Assembly: GCF_016908635.1 (NCBI RefSeq)
Contig: NZ_JAFBEG010000001.1
Coordinates: forward strand, 186,001-250,000
Direction: 5' to 3'
DNA length: 64,000 nt
Origin: Sporohalobacter salinus
Lineage (GTDB): Bacteria; Bacillota; Halanaerobiia; Halobacteroidales; Acetohalobiaceae
Shown: in pieces, positions 26,778 through 35,714 of the stretch
How positions within the stretch are numbered: the first letter of the stretch is position 1
How the letters are laid out: the number at the start of each line of letters is the position of its first letter
Notes under the pieces: model-generated
The model's database searches: none
What the model was told of the DNA's origin: nothing
The model's input: the letters and a program-made list of their open reading frames with translations, nothing else
Position numbers and translations under genes: made by a program

Positions 26778-28103
26778 TTAGTGATTAGTTAATAATTTAT
26801 CCTCTTTTTTATCTTGTAAATAGATATAATTAAAGTCTGATTTAGAAATTTCATATTTATTATAACCTAATTGGCGACATTCATTACAGACATCAAATGG
26901 TAAAATTATATTTCTAGTTTCTCCTATTGAGAGCGGGACTGCTCGAGAATCAATAATCATCAATCCAGAACAGTCAGGACAGATTTTAATCTTTATTTGT
27001 TGGTTCTCTCTAATCTGAGCTGTATCATAAAAAATGTTGTGTTGAGTAGTATAGTAATCTTGAGTATTGAATTTAGCTTGAATATCGATTTCATCTCTTT
27101 TCTTCCAGCTTGAAAGTAATTTATCTACTCTCTTTTTAATAATATCAGTAATTTTAGTAGATTGTTTTACAATTTTTGAATTATAATCTGGTTCCTTAAT
27201 ATAGCTATAGTCCAAACCAGCCATTGCTAGCATAATTCCAGTATTAATATAAGGAAGAGCAGATTCAATTGAGTATCCTCCTTGCAAAATAGCAAGGTCT
27301 GGATCTAGTTTTTCATTTAATTCTGCATATCCTTGAGCAGTAATTTTCATTTGAGTTAGTGGATCACTATAGTGATTGTCCTGACCGGCTGCATTAATAA
27401 TTAAATCAGGATCAAAATCATCTAAAATAGGTAATATTAAATTATCTAGTGCATAATGAAGACCCTGATCGGTAGTATTAGTTGGTAAGGGGAGATTGAT
27501 TGTTCTTCCAAAAGCTCCTGGGCCACCTAAGTCATCAGTAAAACCAGTTCCTGGAAATAATGTCCGGCCATCTTGATGGATGGAGATATGCAATACATTA
27601 GGATCATTATAATAGATATTTTGCGTGCCGTCAGCATGATGAGCATCAGTATCAACAAAAGCAATTTTTAGATCTGAACCATACTTTTGGCGGAGGTATT
27701 CTACCATAATGGCTTCATTATTAACAGTACAAAAGCCTCTGGCACCATATACTATTCGGAAAGCATGATGTCCAGGAGGACGAATAATGGCAAAGGCTTT
27801 GTCAACTTCTTGTTGCATGACTAATTCTGCTGCTTTGATAGCACCGCCGGCAGAAATTAAATGGGGTTTAGAAATTATTGATTCAGTATCTGGAATACAA
27901 ATATGGGTACGATTAACATCATCGATTGTAGCTACTAAAGGATTGTACTCTTCAATTCCCTCTATATCAAGTAGTCCTTCTTCTAACACCTGATCTTTGG
28001 TATATAATAATCTTTCTTTTCGTTCTGGATGTGTAGGAGAAATAGACCAGTCAAAGGCCGGGAAGAAGACCAATCCTAAGTTATTTTTTGCTTTAATTTG
28101 CAT
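26778..28103 (-). CDS. histone-deacetylase-family hydrolase with C-terminal zinc ribbon
   Basis: 441 residues. The HDAC/AcuC fold covers about 10-300: RPPGHHA (His112/113), DTDAHHADGTQ with zinc ligands Asp153 and His155, AAGQDNH with Asp242, and GGYS with the transition-state Tyr277. About 65 residues follow, including CPDC (375-378) and CNEC (406-409), which look like one treble-clef or zinc ribbon, not part of standard AcuC. Bacterial members deacetylate small molecules (acetylpolyamines) or proteins such as acetyl-CoA synthetase. The gene overlaps the hydantoinase-like gene by 11 bases, so the two are translationally coupled. Confidence 0.88.
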   Translation of the reverse strand: MQIKAKNNLGLVFFPAFDWSISPTHPERKERLLYTKDQVLEEGLLDIEGIEEYNPLVATIDDVNRTHICIPDTESIISKPHLISAGGAIKAAELVMQQEVDKAFAIIRPPGHHAFRIVYGARGFCTVNNEAIMVEYLRQKYGSDLKIAFVDTDAHHADGTQNIYYNDPNVLHISIHQDGRTLFPGTGFTDDLGGPGAFGRTINLPLPTNTTDQGLHYALDNLILPILDDFDPDLIINAAGQDNHYSDPLTQMKITAQGYAELNEKLDPDLAILQGGYSIESALPYINTGIMLAMAGLDYSYIKEPDYNSKIVKQSTKITDIIKKRVDKLLSSWKKRDEIDIQAKFNTQDYYTTQHNIFYDTAQIRENQQIKIKICPDCSGLMIIDSRAVPLSIGETRNIILPFDVCNECRQLGYNKYEISKSDFNYIYLQDKKEDKLLTNH

Positions 28104-29751
28104 TTGTTCTCCTCCTTCCTGGTTTGACTTGAGCTGTTACCTTAATAATTTGTCCAGTTGTCTTAAAACCACGAATTAAATTAAAGGTTTCACTATTAGT
28201 AATTTTGATTTCTGCTGTTTGGTTTTTAAGGTTACTATTTAGTTCTTGCTGGGCTATTTTTTTTGCAGTTTCTAAATTAAATTCATCTGTAATTTCTTTT
28301 TCAATACCTAGTTCCGGAATATTATAATAACTGCGGGAGGTATCAGCATATAGCGTGCATTCCTTGGTAGTACGGGCTAAAGCTGCTCCTACAGCATTAG
28401 CTACAGCAGAATGGTCAGGAACTTCATATTTTAAATTTAGTCTATTAGCTAATTTGGGGATTATAGTCTTAGCAGGACCGCCGATTCCAACTAATCTAGT
28501 TGGTTGAATTGTATTATCTGTTAATAATTTGTTAATTGTATAGACGGGTTGATTATTTAATTTAGTTAGGATTTGATTGATCTTAGTTTGGATTTGAGAA
28601 CAGAATTTAGTTATAATTTTCTCAGCTAATTCTGAGGTTGAAAGGTGCAATTTTTTAGCTAAAGGATTTAAACTGGCTGTTGCCTTCTTTTTATCTCCGT
28701 TGTTAGTTAAATTTAGATAGACTAATGCATCTGTTGGTGTAGGTGCTGGACCGCCAAAAGCAGCAGCTGATCCTTTACGTTGCGGTCCGATTTTAAGCTT
28801 ACCATCCTTAATTTGAATTAAACTATCTCCTCCAACACCGATAGATTGATTATATAGTCCTCGCACAGAAGTCTTATAATTATTGATTGTAATTCCTTTT
28901 GGTTTAAATATAGGCTCTTGTCCAACGAAGAGTGAAATATCAGTAGTTGTTCCGCCAATATCCAATCCTAAGGTTGTTTCAGTTGGTTTAGTGAGAGCAA
29001 GAATTCCCATAATACTAGCAGCTGGACCGGAATTAATACTTTCAATTGGAAGATTTTTTGCCTCCTTTAAAGGCATAGTACCACCATCAGCTTTTAATAT
29101 ATAGACTGGAGCTTCTAAATTTAACTTGTTCAATCCGGTTTGAATATCAGATATAAATTTATTATGGGGTTTTTGTACTCCAGTATTGAGATAAGTAGTA
29201 GCTATTCGACGGGGATAATTTAATTTACCGGACAATTTATGACTGAGAGTAATATTTTTGATTTCGGGAAAATTATTTTCTATTATTTTTTTGATTTTTA
29301 GCTCTTGGCTTGGATTACGAGTAGAAAACTTACCGCAAATACCAATATTGTTAACCCCTTGTTTAATAAAATTAGCAACTCCTTTTTTTACTTCTTTCTC
29401 AGTAATATCTTTTACTTTTCGTCCTCGGTGATCAATAGATCCGGAAATTATTTTAGTATAAGGACTGTAGTTATACCACGCTGGATTAAGACCAGGACCA
29501 GGAATTAATAATAAACCCGTTGAATGTCCTCCTCCTTTAATAATTAAGTTAGTAATTAAAGTAGTACTTAGGACCAATCTATTTAGATTATTTCTATTTG
29601 AATTAGAAGTTAGCTTTTGACAGCTAGATAGAATGGTATCAGCTAAATTATGATAGTCGGTAGGCAGTTTATTATGGTTGATTAATTGATCATTTTTATC
29701 CAGTAATACTCCGTCGGTATGAGTACCTCCTATATCTATTCCTAATTGCAT
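28093..29751 (-). CDS. hydantoinase/oxoprolinase (HyuA-type) family protein
   Basis: 552 residues from ATG at 29751 with GGAGGTG 9 bases ahead; a GTG at 29769 overlaps that site and is rejected. ASKHA-type ATPase motifs: LGIDIGGTHTDGVLLD, NSGPAASIMG, TLGLDIGGTTTDISLF and VGIGGPAKTIIPKLA. Family members use ATP to open cyclic amides (5-oxoproline, hydantoins) and usually need a HyuB partner, which is absent. The C-terminal region also resembles short HyuA-like proteins acting alone. First gene of the operon with the HDAC-like hydrolase and UvsE. Substrate unknown. Confidence 0.85.
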   Translation of the reverse strand: MQLGIDIGGTHTDGVLLDKNDQLINHNKLPTDYHNLADTILSSCQKLTSNSNRNNLNRLVLSTTLITNLIIKGGGHSTGLLLIPGPGLNPAWYNYSPYTKIISGSIDHRGRKVKDITEKEVKKGVANFIKQGVNNIGICGKFSTRNPSQELKIKKIIENNFPEIKNITLSHKLSGKLNYPRRIATTYLNTGVQKPHNKFISDIQTGLNKLNLEAPVYILKADGGTMPLKEAKNLPIESINSGPAASIMGILALTKPTETTLGLDIGGTTTDISLFVGQEPIFKPKGITINNYKTSVRGLYNQSIGVGGDSLIQIKDGKLKIGPQRKGSAAAFGGPAPTPTDALVYLNLTNNGDKKKATASLNPLAKKLHLSTSELAEKIITKFCSQIQTKINQILTKLNNQPVYTINKLLTDNTIQPTRLVGIGGPAKTIIPKLANRLNLKYEVPDHSAVANAVGAALARTTKECTLYADTSRSYYNIPELGIEKEITDEFNLETAKKIAQQELNSNLKNQTAEIKITNSETFNLIRGFKTTGQIIKVTAQVKPGRRRTNAN

Positions 29752-29916
29752 ACTATTATACACCTCCACTTATTTATTTCGATGAGCTATAATTGATTCC
29801 TTTAGATTTTAGTTTTAGAATTTATTTTAACCAGATTATAAAATATTTGGTGAAAAAAGAGGATAATTAAGAAAGCGTGTACAATTTAGTATAATAAATG
29901 TTGGGAGGGATAGTTA

Positions 29917-31056
29917 ATGGATGGTAGCGATAGTCATTCAAGAATGGAATTAAGCGATGAGGAAATTAAACGTCGTAAAAAGTTTGTTGGTTTTGATGAA
30001 GAAGATGAACAAATATTAGCTGAAATGAGAGAACTATTTGCTGATGAAGCTGATGAGGTTATAGATTATTTTTATAATACTATAACTCAATTTCCTAGTG
30101 CTAATAAATTTATAGAGGAAAATAGTACTGTTGTAAGGTTAAAAAAAGCGCAGAAGGAATATTTTTTAGAATTAGTAAATGGTAATTATGGTTATGATTA
30201 TTTTAAAGAACGTTTTAAGATTGGGGAAGTTCATGATGAAATTGACCTTACACCTGAATTTTATATTGGTGCTTATGCTATTTATTATAATAAGGTATTA
30301 CCTATGTTAGCTGAAAAGTATTCTCATGATCAGGAAAAGATGATTAAAGCTTTTATGGCTTTTATTCGAATTACTAACCTGGACATGCAAGTAGCTATGG
30401 AAACTTATATTAAAGAATTTATGGAATTAGATAATGTAATAGATACTTTAGAACATGCTACTAGTGATGTAGCTGGTATTTCAGATGAATTAGCTACTTC
30501 CAGTGATAATATCAGTCAAGTAGCCGATGAATTGACTAATAAGATTATTGGCATTTCAGATAATAGTCAAGAACAGTCAGAGGTAGTAGAAGAAGCAACA
30601 AATGAGATTAGGAATTTAGCTAAGATGTCTGAAGAGACTTCTAAACAGATTGAGGAAGCAATTAATACAATTACTGAAATTTCTGATCAGACTAATATGT
30701 TGGCTTTAAATGCCCGAATTGAAGCAGCTAGAGCTGGAGAACAAGGTGAGGGATTTGCTGTTGTAGCTGAAGAAGTAAAGGAATTAGCTCAGGAATCCAC
30801 TGAGGCTGTAGAAAGAATTGAGAAGATGATTACAGAAGTGCAAGAAGAGACAGTTAAGACTGCCTATAAGACAGTGGACATGATTGAAAATATTTCTGAT
30901 GCTTTCACAGAAATTGTAAATTCAACTCAAGAAGCTACTGCTTCTACAGAAGAACAGACAGCAACTATCCATGAGATGGCTAATTCAGCTCAGACTTTAG
31001 CTGATGTTTCGAATGATATGCAGCAATTAGTAGAGAAGTTCAAGGATAAATTATAA
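29917..31056 (+). CDS. soluble globin-coupled methyl-accepting chemotaxis protein (HemAT-like)
   Basis: 379 residues without membrane segments. The N-terminal 180 residues are a globin-coupled sensor: heme-ligand His106 in [23 protein letters not shown] matches the HemAT signature. A coiled-coil signalling domain follows, with the MCP hairpin tip [31 protein letters not shown] around 265-295. It should sense O2 or another heme ligand and drive CheA, i.e. escape from oxygen in an anaerobe. GGGAGGG precedes ATG. CheX is encoded convergently. Confidence 0.9.
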   Translation: MDGSDSHSRMELSDEEIKRRKKFVGFDEEDEQILAEMRELFADEADEVIDYFYNTITQFPSANKFIEENSTVVRLKKAQKEYFLELVNGNYGYDYFKERFKIGEVHDEIDLTPEFYIGAYAIYYNKVLPMLAEKYSHDQEKMIKAFMAFIRITNLDMQVAMETYIKEFMELDNVIDTLEHATSDVAGISDELATSSDNISQVADELTNKIIGISDNSQEQSEVVEEATNEIRNLAKMSEETSKQIEEAINTITEISDQTNMLALNARIEAARAGEQGEGFAVVAEEVKELAQESTEAVERIEKMITEVQEETVKTAYKTVDMIENISDAFTEIVNSTQEATASTEEQTATIHEMANSAQTLADVSNDMQQLVEKFKDKL

Positions 31057-31085
31057 TAAGTTAAAATTTGATTTTTAAAATAGAT

Positions 31086-31113
31086 AGTCGCCCTTATAAG
31101 GGCGACTTTTTTA
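31086..31113 (+). terminator. strong shared terminator
   Basis: A perfect inverted repeat with 11-base arms, AGTCGCCCTTA (31086-31096) and TAAGGGCGACT (31097-31107), then a T-run to 31112. It ends the receptor gene and faces the 3' end of the CheX gene. Confidence 0.92.
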
Positions 31114-31575
31114 TTATGGATTTGTAATTGAAATATTGACTTCAAATTCCCCTAATTCAGTTTTAAGCGGAATAGCTAATACTTTTGTGGTATCCATAGA
31201 GATTATCTGGTTATCACCAACGATAACTTGTGGGGGGGCAATATCACAAGTATAATTTCCTTCATGAAGATAAGTCATAGCCTTTCCACTTATGATGTTA
31301 GCTAACTCTCCAATAGCTGAAGTAACAAATTCATCTAATTCATTTATTTCCATTCCTGACATTTTTTCCACCATAGATAAAGCCATATCTTCAGAAAAAC
31401 TAAATAGGATAGAACCGGATAAATCTCCTGTAATGCTAATTGAGATATTAGCTCGTTTAGCGGAGATAACTCCTGTTTTAGTTACCATATCCCCTTTTTT
31501 AGGATTGACCTGAAGCATATTTTCTAATATTTCATTTGTAGCAGTTAAAATAGGATTTAAATGTTTAGTTTTCAT
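31114..31575 (-). CDS. cheX: CheX-type CheY-P phosphatase
   Basis: 153 residues, the normal CheX length. The ExxN catalytic pair Glu90/Asn93 is in SAIGELANIISGKA, and the protein has the CheX beta-sheet pattern (NISISITGDLSGSILFSFSEDMAL, near-C-terminal AIPLKTELGEFEVNISI). CheX removes phosphate from CheY-P to reset chemotaxis. It is convergent with the HemAT-like receptor and shares its terminator. Confidence 0.87.
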   Translation of the reverse strand: MKTKHLNPILTATNEILENMLQVNPKKGDMVTKTGVISAKRANISISITGDLSGSILFSFSEDMALSMVEKMSGMEINELDEFVTSAIGELANIISGKAMTYLHEGNYTCDIAPPQVIVGDNQIISMDTTKVLAIPLKTELGEFEVNISITNP

Positions 31576-32001
31576 TTCTGGTCCTCCTTAAATAGATTTC
31601 TAATTTTCATATGTATTTTTAATTTACTTCAGATTAATTTATAATCACTCCTTTTATAACAAAAAATAATAAAATTTCTATTTATATATTATATAATTTT
31701 AATAAACTTTTTAATAATCCTTCAATTATTATTAAAAATAATAATTAGTGAAATAAATTATATAGAATTTTGATTTTTATCACAGTTAATTTTGTAATGA
31801 ATATAAATAAAATTAAAGCTAGTTTAATGAGTGATTATATGCCAAAAAACTTATTTGAATAGGAAATTTAATTTTAAAAGTTAGAACAGAAATTAGATCA
31901 GTATTAATAGATTATATTTTTTATTGAAAGAAAAGTTAACGATTTTATACAACCTTACATAATATGTAATAAATTGTAGTAAGGCTAAAGGAGGGGTATA
32001 A
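31576..32001. other. AT-rich spacer, no gene seen
   Basis: About 425 bases between divergent genes. It holds an all-A/T hairpin (31724-31746) and, near the downstream gene, a small inverted repeat TTACATAATATGTAA nested within CCTTAC/GTAAGG (about 31953-31984). No gene or consensus promoter is supported. Confidence 0.5.
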
Positions 32002-32247
32002 ATGACTTTTGAAGAACAGCTACAGGCTCAAGTAGGAGACTTTATGACCGTTATAATTAAGTCAGGAGGGGATTCTTGTAAGCATAGGGGAATTTTATGT
32101 TCAATTCGTGATGACTTTATTGTTTTGGTCTATGATGATGAACGAATAGAGATACCTATAAATCAGATTGCTTCTGTTCGTAAGTTAGCCGGTGGTGTTT
32201 CTGAAGAAGATTATTATGATGATCGCTGCTACGAAGACTGGAATTAA
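32002..32247 (+). CDS. small Sm/SH3-like beta protein, paralogue 1
   Basis: 81 residues, AAAGGAGGGG before ATG. The core runs QVGDFMTVIIKSGG, a CKHRGILCSI segment, DDFIVLVYDDERIEIPINQIASV. It looks like a five-strand Sm- or SH3-like barrel and is clearly related to the next gene (32269) and to the C-terminal half of the minus-strand gene at 32523. It ends in an acidic YYDDRCYEDWN tail. Similar short proteins occur among Firmicute spore-associated or DUF families; the function is unknown. Confidence 0.72.
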   Translation: MTFEEQLQAQVGDFMTVIIKSGGDSCKHRGILCSIRDDFIVLVYDDERIEIPINQIASVRKLAGGVSEEDYYDDRCYEDWN

Positions 32248-32268
32248 AAGAAAAAGGGGGGGGTAATA

Positions 32269-32496
32269 ATGCTTTATGACTTTGTTGAAGATTTAGAAAC
32301 TCAGGTCGGTGATTCCATAGAAATTGTGATTAATGCAGGAAAAGGTTGTTGTTCACACCGAGGGATATTATCTCAGGTAGGAGTAGATTTTGTTACTTTA
32401 ATTGATGGAGATGAGAAAATAGAGATTCCTTTTGATTCTATTGCAGCAATAAAAAAACAGGCTTGTGGGGCTACAGATAAAAGAATGGATCCATAA
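32269..32496 (+). CDS. small Sm/SH3-like beta protein, paralogue 2
   Basis: 75 residues, starting 21 bases after paralogue 1 behind GGGGGGG. It shares with it the frame QVGDSIEIVINAG, a Cys plus SHRGILSQV, VDFVTLIDGDEKIEIPFDSIAAIKK. The cysteine before the HRGIL segment is kept in both copies and doubled here. Probably co-transcribed with paralogue 1 and able to form a heteromer with it. Function unknown. Confidence 0.7.
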   Translation: MLYDFVEDLETQVGDSIEIVINAGKGCCSHRGILSQVGVDFVTLIDGDEKIEIPFDSIAAIKKQACGATDKRMDP

Positions 32497-32505
32497 AAAA
32501 AGGTG

Positions 32506-32537
32506 GAGTCAGAGGGTTGAAGTTAACCTTCTGACTC
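32506..32537 (-). terminator. terminator shared by convergent Sm-like genes
   Basis: Arms GAGTCAGAGGGTT (32506-32518) and AACCTTCTGACTC (32525-32537), one G-T wobble, 6-base loop. Seven consecutive Ts follow on the minus strand. Confidence 0.85.
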
Positions 32538-33005
32538 TTGAATTTCTGTATTTAAATCAAATAAAGTATCAATTGTTTTTTTTATAATTTGTTTTACTTC
32601 TTGTTTGGATAAATGAGATGTAGTTGCTTTATTAGGATTAGTAATAACTGCTGTGATTTTTTTAATAGGAATTTTAGTGATTCTAGGTGTATTGATTAAA
32701 GTTATGAAGTCACCTTCAATTCTAGCTAAAATTCCTTGAAAAGAGTCTAGTTGTTGATTACTATTTGTAATAATGCGGACAAAGCTATCACGGTAATTGA
32801 TTAGTTCCTGTCGAAAGTTATTAAGAGTTTGATTTTTTATTAATTTCTTAGTTGAATTAGTGTTTTTTGGGGTAGATATATTATCTTTTTTTTGGTTTTT
32901 TTGTCTATTTTCTTCCGACTTGTTTTTCTTTTCTTTAGTGTTTTTATTAGTTTTTTCAAACCATGTTTCCGTTTTGGAAGTACGAATATCAGAGTTATGT
33001 AACAT
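32523..33005 (-). CDS. Sm/SH3-like protein with charged N-terminal extension, paralogue 3
   Basis: 160 residues. Residues 1-60 are Lys/Asn/Thr-rich and probably disordered. Residues about 65-115 (INYRDSFVRIITN, DSFQGILARIEGDFITLIN, TKIPIKKITAVI) repeat the beta core of the two plus-strand paralogues at 32002 and 32269. A short helical tail follows (SKQEVKQIIKKTID). GAGGTG lies 8 bases before ATG. The basic tail could bind nucleic acid or an acidic surface, but no function is known. Confidence 0.68.
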   Translation of the reverse strand: MLHNSDIRTSKTETWFEKTNKNTKEKKNKSEENRQKNQKKDNISTPKNTNSTKKLIKNQTLNNFRQELINYRDSFVRIITNSNQQLDSFQGILARIEGDFITLINTPRITKIPIKKITAVITNPNKATTSHLSKQEVKQIIKKTIDTLFDLNTEIQESEG

Positions 33006-33267
33006 CGGTATAACACCTCTTATTAAATCTAACAGCAGTTTAAAATTAAGCTGCTTGTAATATGATTATATGCAAGTAAGTAATAAAGTGTTACTAATTA
33101 TATGAATCCAAAATAAAAGTAGAAAATGATTATTTACTTAATTTAAGAGAAATAATTATTTTTCAGAATAAATAAACTATTATTACAATAATAGTTTATT
33201 AAGGAACCTATCCGGTGACCTACTTTTAAAATTAATTTAAAGTGAATAAAAAATTATTTGTAGGGTT

Positions 33268-34071
33268 TTAGCTTATAGTAATATCTTTTCTTAACTCTAT
33301 AAGATTTGGACCAAAATTTTCATCAAGATTATTTTTATATTTATTATAAATTTCAGCAATAAAAATATCATGAGAGATAAATTTTTCTGCTAATAACATA
33401 AAACTTTCATTTTGAGTCCAGACAGCATAATTATTATTTTGTTTAAATACACCGAACAAGGATTCTTTTTCATCTTTTACAATTGTTAGCCATTTACCTC
33501 TTTTATTAGCATGTTCTTTCATTTCTTTCATTTGATGATAATAAACTTTTCCTATATCACAATTTTCTATATTATAAACTACTAATACTATTTTAACGCC
33601 TCGTTTTTCTGCTTCTTTTAGTTGATCATAAAAGATTTGTAGTTGCTCGTTCCAAATTTCTAAGTATAGAGTATCATTTGCTTCATCAATTATTTCTTCT
33701 ATTTTATTTTTTATTTGGTTTTCACTTTCTAAATGCCAAACATAATCAATTTTATTTTGCTGTAAATTTTCTAAATTGTCTTTTACAAATGAAATTGATT
33801 CTTCAACTGAGTTTCGGTATCTTTTTAAAAATTCTTCAACAGGTAATGGAGAATAGTGAACTGGATTTTCTTTTTTGGAAACAGCTAATCCCTTAGAAAC
33901 CAGATTTTTAACTGCTTCATAAACTTTAGATTGAGGTACATCTGAGTTTTTGCTTATTTTATAGGCTGTACTATCAGGATATTGGAGTAGTGTAATATAA
34001 GTTTTGGCATCATATTTAGTTAATCCCATATTTGTAAATTGATCAATTACTTTTTCTCTATTTTTTATCAT
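33268..34071 (-). CDS. TrmB-family transcriptional regulator
   Basis: 267 residues from ATG 34071, 8 bases after AAGGAG; a GTG at 34080 overlaps the ribosome site and is rejected. The N terminus is a TrmB-type winged helix (NMGLTKYDAKTYITLLQ, TAYKISKNSDVPQSKVYEAVKNLVSKGL), followed by a coiled coil (about 85-115) and a C-terminal phospholipase-D-like sensor half (EIIDEANDTLYLEIWNEQL). TrmB proteins sense metabolites. It is divergent from the arginine deiminase operon with a 14-base palindrome between, so it probably controls arc expression. Confidence 0.85.
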   Translation of the reverse strand: MIKNREKVIDQFTNMGLTKYDAKTYITLLQYPDSTAYKISKNSDVPQSKVYEAVKNLVSKGLAVSKKENPVHYSPLPVEEFLKRYRNSVEESISFVKDNLENLQQNKIDYVWHLESENQIKNKIEEIIDEANDTLYLEIWNEQLQIFYDQLKEAEKRGVKIVLVVYNIENCDIGKVYYHQMKEMKEHANKRGKWLTIVKDEKESLFGVFKQNNNYAVWTQNESFMLLAEKFISHDIFIAEIYNKYKNNLDENFGPNLIELRKDITIS

Positions 34072-34298
34072 TATTTTCACTCCTTTGTTTTATTATAGGT
34101 GTATTAGTTTAATAATTATGAGCTAGTTTTAATAATTATAAGATATTTTTATGGAAGTTTCAACTTAATCTACTTTATTTGGGGTAACGAACTCTAATTT
34201 ATGTTAATTTTTTGAAATTATCAATTCCCATATTTTGACATTTTATAATTCTATTAGTGCCATAATTTTCAAATCTTGTATTTTTTCAGCATTAATTC

Positions 34299-34327
34299 TT
34301 GACAAAAGGTTAATTATATTTTATAAT
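34299..34327 (+). promoter_or_regulatory. consensus promoter of the arc operon
   Basis: TTGACA (34299-34304) and TATAAT (34322-34327), both perfect, spacing 17, about 90 bases before arcA. Confidence 0.88.
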
Positions 34328-34343
34328 TTAGTCAGAGTTATTC

Positions 34344-34357
34344 ACTACTATAGTAGT
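34344..34357. promoter_or_regulatory. palindromic operator candidate just after the arc start point
   Basis: ACTACTATAGTAGT is a perfect 14-base palindrome located about +10 to +24 of the predicted arc transcript, a position suited to repression. The divergent TrmB regulator or ArgR could bind; the sequence is unlike the usual ARG box. Confidence 0.5.
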
Positions 34358-34416
34358 TAGTAAAAAATAAACTATAATTATTATGAAATGTGAAAGTATA
34401 AAGAGGAGGGAAACAA

Positions 34417-35682
34417 GTGGGAACTACAGTTAAGAAAAGAGAAACTAATGTAGATAATAGGCCGTTTAATGTAACTTCAGAAATAGGAAATTTGAAAAAA
34501 GTTTTATTACACCGTCCCGGTTTAGAAGTAGAAAATTTAACACCTGAGTTATTAGATAGGCTATTATTTGATGACATTCCATACTTAGATATAGCCCAAA
34601 AAGAACATGATGCTTTTGCTAAAGTTTTAAAAGACAATGGAGTTGAAGTCGTATATCTAGAAGACTTAGCAGCAGAAACAGTTGAAATGTCAAAAGTTAG
34701 ATCAGAATTTATAAATCAGTTTTTGGATGATGCTGGTGTAAGAGGGGAAAGTTCAAGAGAAATATTAAAAGAATATTTTGCTGATATGGATGAGGAGACA
34801 TTAATCCATACGTTAATTGCTGGAGTAAGGAAGAAAGATATTCCAGATTTTTCTGCTAGCTCTTTGAGTGATAAGATAGATACTAATTATCCTTTCGCTT
34901 TAGATCCAATGCCTAATTTATACTTCACACGAGATCCATTTGCTACTATTGGTTCCGGAATTACACTTAATAATATGAGAACACAGGTAAGAAATAGAGA
35001 GACAATTTTTGCTGAGTTTATCTTTAAATATCACCCTGAATTTAAAGAGGCAGATATTCCATATTGGTTTGATAGAAACCAGGATTCTACTTCTATTGAA
35101 GGTGGAGATGAATTAATTTTAAACAAACATACATTAGCTATTGGGATTTCACAAAGAACAGATGCTGAATCAGTAGAAACAGTAGCTAAGCGATTATTAT
35201 TTAATGAAGAAGAACCTTTTGAACGAGTATTAGCTTTTAAAATTCCAGAAAAACGAGCTTTTATGCATTTGGATACAGTATTTACAATGATTGATTATGA
35301 TAAGTTCACTATTCACAGTGGAGTAGAAGGTCCACTAAAGGTATATTCTATGACTGCTGGGAAAGATGGAGAGCTAAATATTGTAGAAGAACAAGATAGA
35401 TTAGAAAATATTTTAAAGAAGTATTTAGGATTAGAAGATGTAACTTTAATTAGATGTGCTGGTGGAGATAGAATTGATGCTGGAAGAGAGCAGTGGAGTG
35501 ATGGGTCTAATACATTGGCAATTGCTCCAGGAGAAGTAGTAGTTTATTCAAGAAATCATAAAACTAATGAAGTACTAAGAGAGCATGGAATAAAGCTACA
35601 TGAAATTCCTAGTTCAGAACTATCTCGGGGACGAGGTGGACCTAGATGTATGAGTATGCCACTTGTTCGCGAGAATTTATAA
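34417..35682 (+). CDS. arcA: arginine deiminase
   Basis: 421 residues from GTG 34417 behind GAGGAGGG. Guanidino-modifying enzyme motifs: [46 protein letters not shown] and catalytic Cys411 in [10 protein letters not shown]. It converts arginine to citrulline and ammonia, first step of the energy-yielding arginine deiminase pathway completed by the next two genes. The operon has a consensus promoter and a likely local TrmB regulator. Confidence 0.97.
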   Translation: MGTTVKKRETNVDNRPFNVTSEIGNLKKVLLHRPGLEVENLTPELLDRLLFDDIPYLDIAQKEHDAFAKVLKDNGVEVVYLEDLAAETVEMSKVRSEFINQFLDDAGVRGESSREILKEYFADMDEETLIHTLIAGVRKKDIPDFSASSLSDKIDTNYPFALDPMPNLYFTRDPFATIGSGITLNNMRTQVRNRETIFAEFIFKYHPEFKEADIPYWFDRNQDSTSIEGGDELILNKHTLAIGISQRTDAESVETVAKRLLFNEEEPFERVLAFKIPEKRAFMHLDTVFTMIDYDKFTIHSGVEGPLKVYSMTAGKDGELNIVEEQDRLENILKKYLGLEDVTLIRCAGGDRIDAGREQWSDGSNTLAIAPGEVVVYSRNHKTNEVLREHGIKLHEIPSSELSRGRGGPRCMSMPLVRENL

Positions 35683-35714
35683 TTATAAATAAATATATAT
35701 AGGGAGGAATTAAT

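Noticed and set aside
31724-31746. All-A/T hairpin in the spacer before the Sm-like genes
   Set aside because: Such repeats are expected by chance in sequence this AT-rich; no T-run or gene end beside it.
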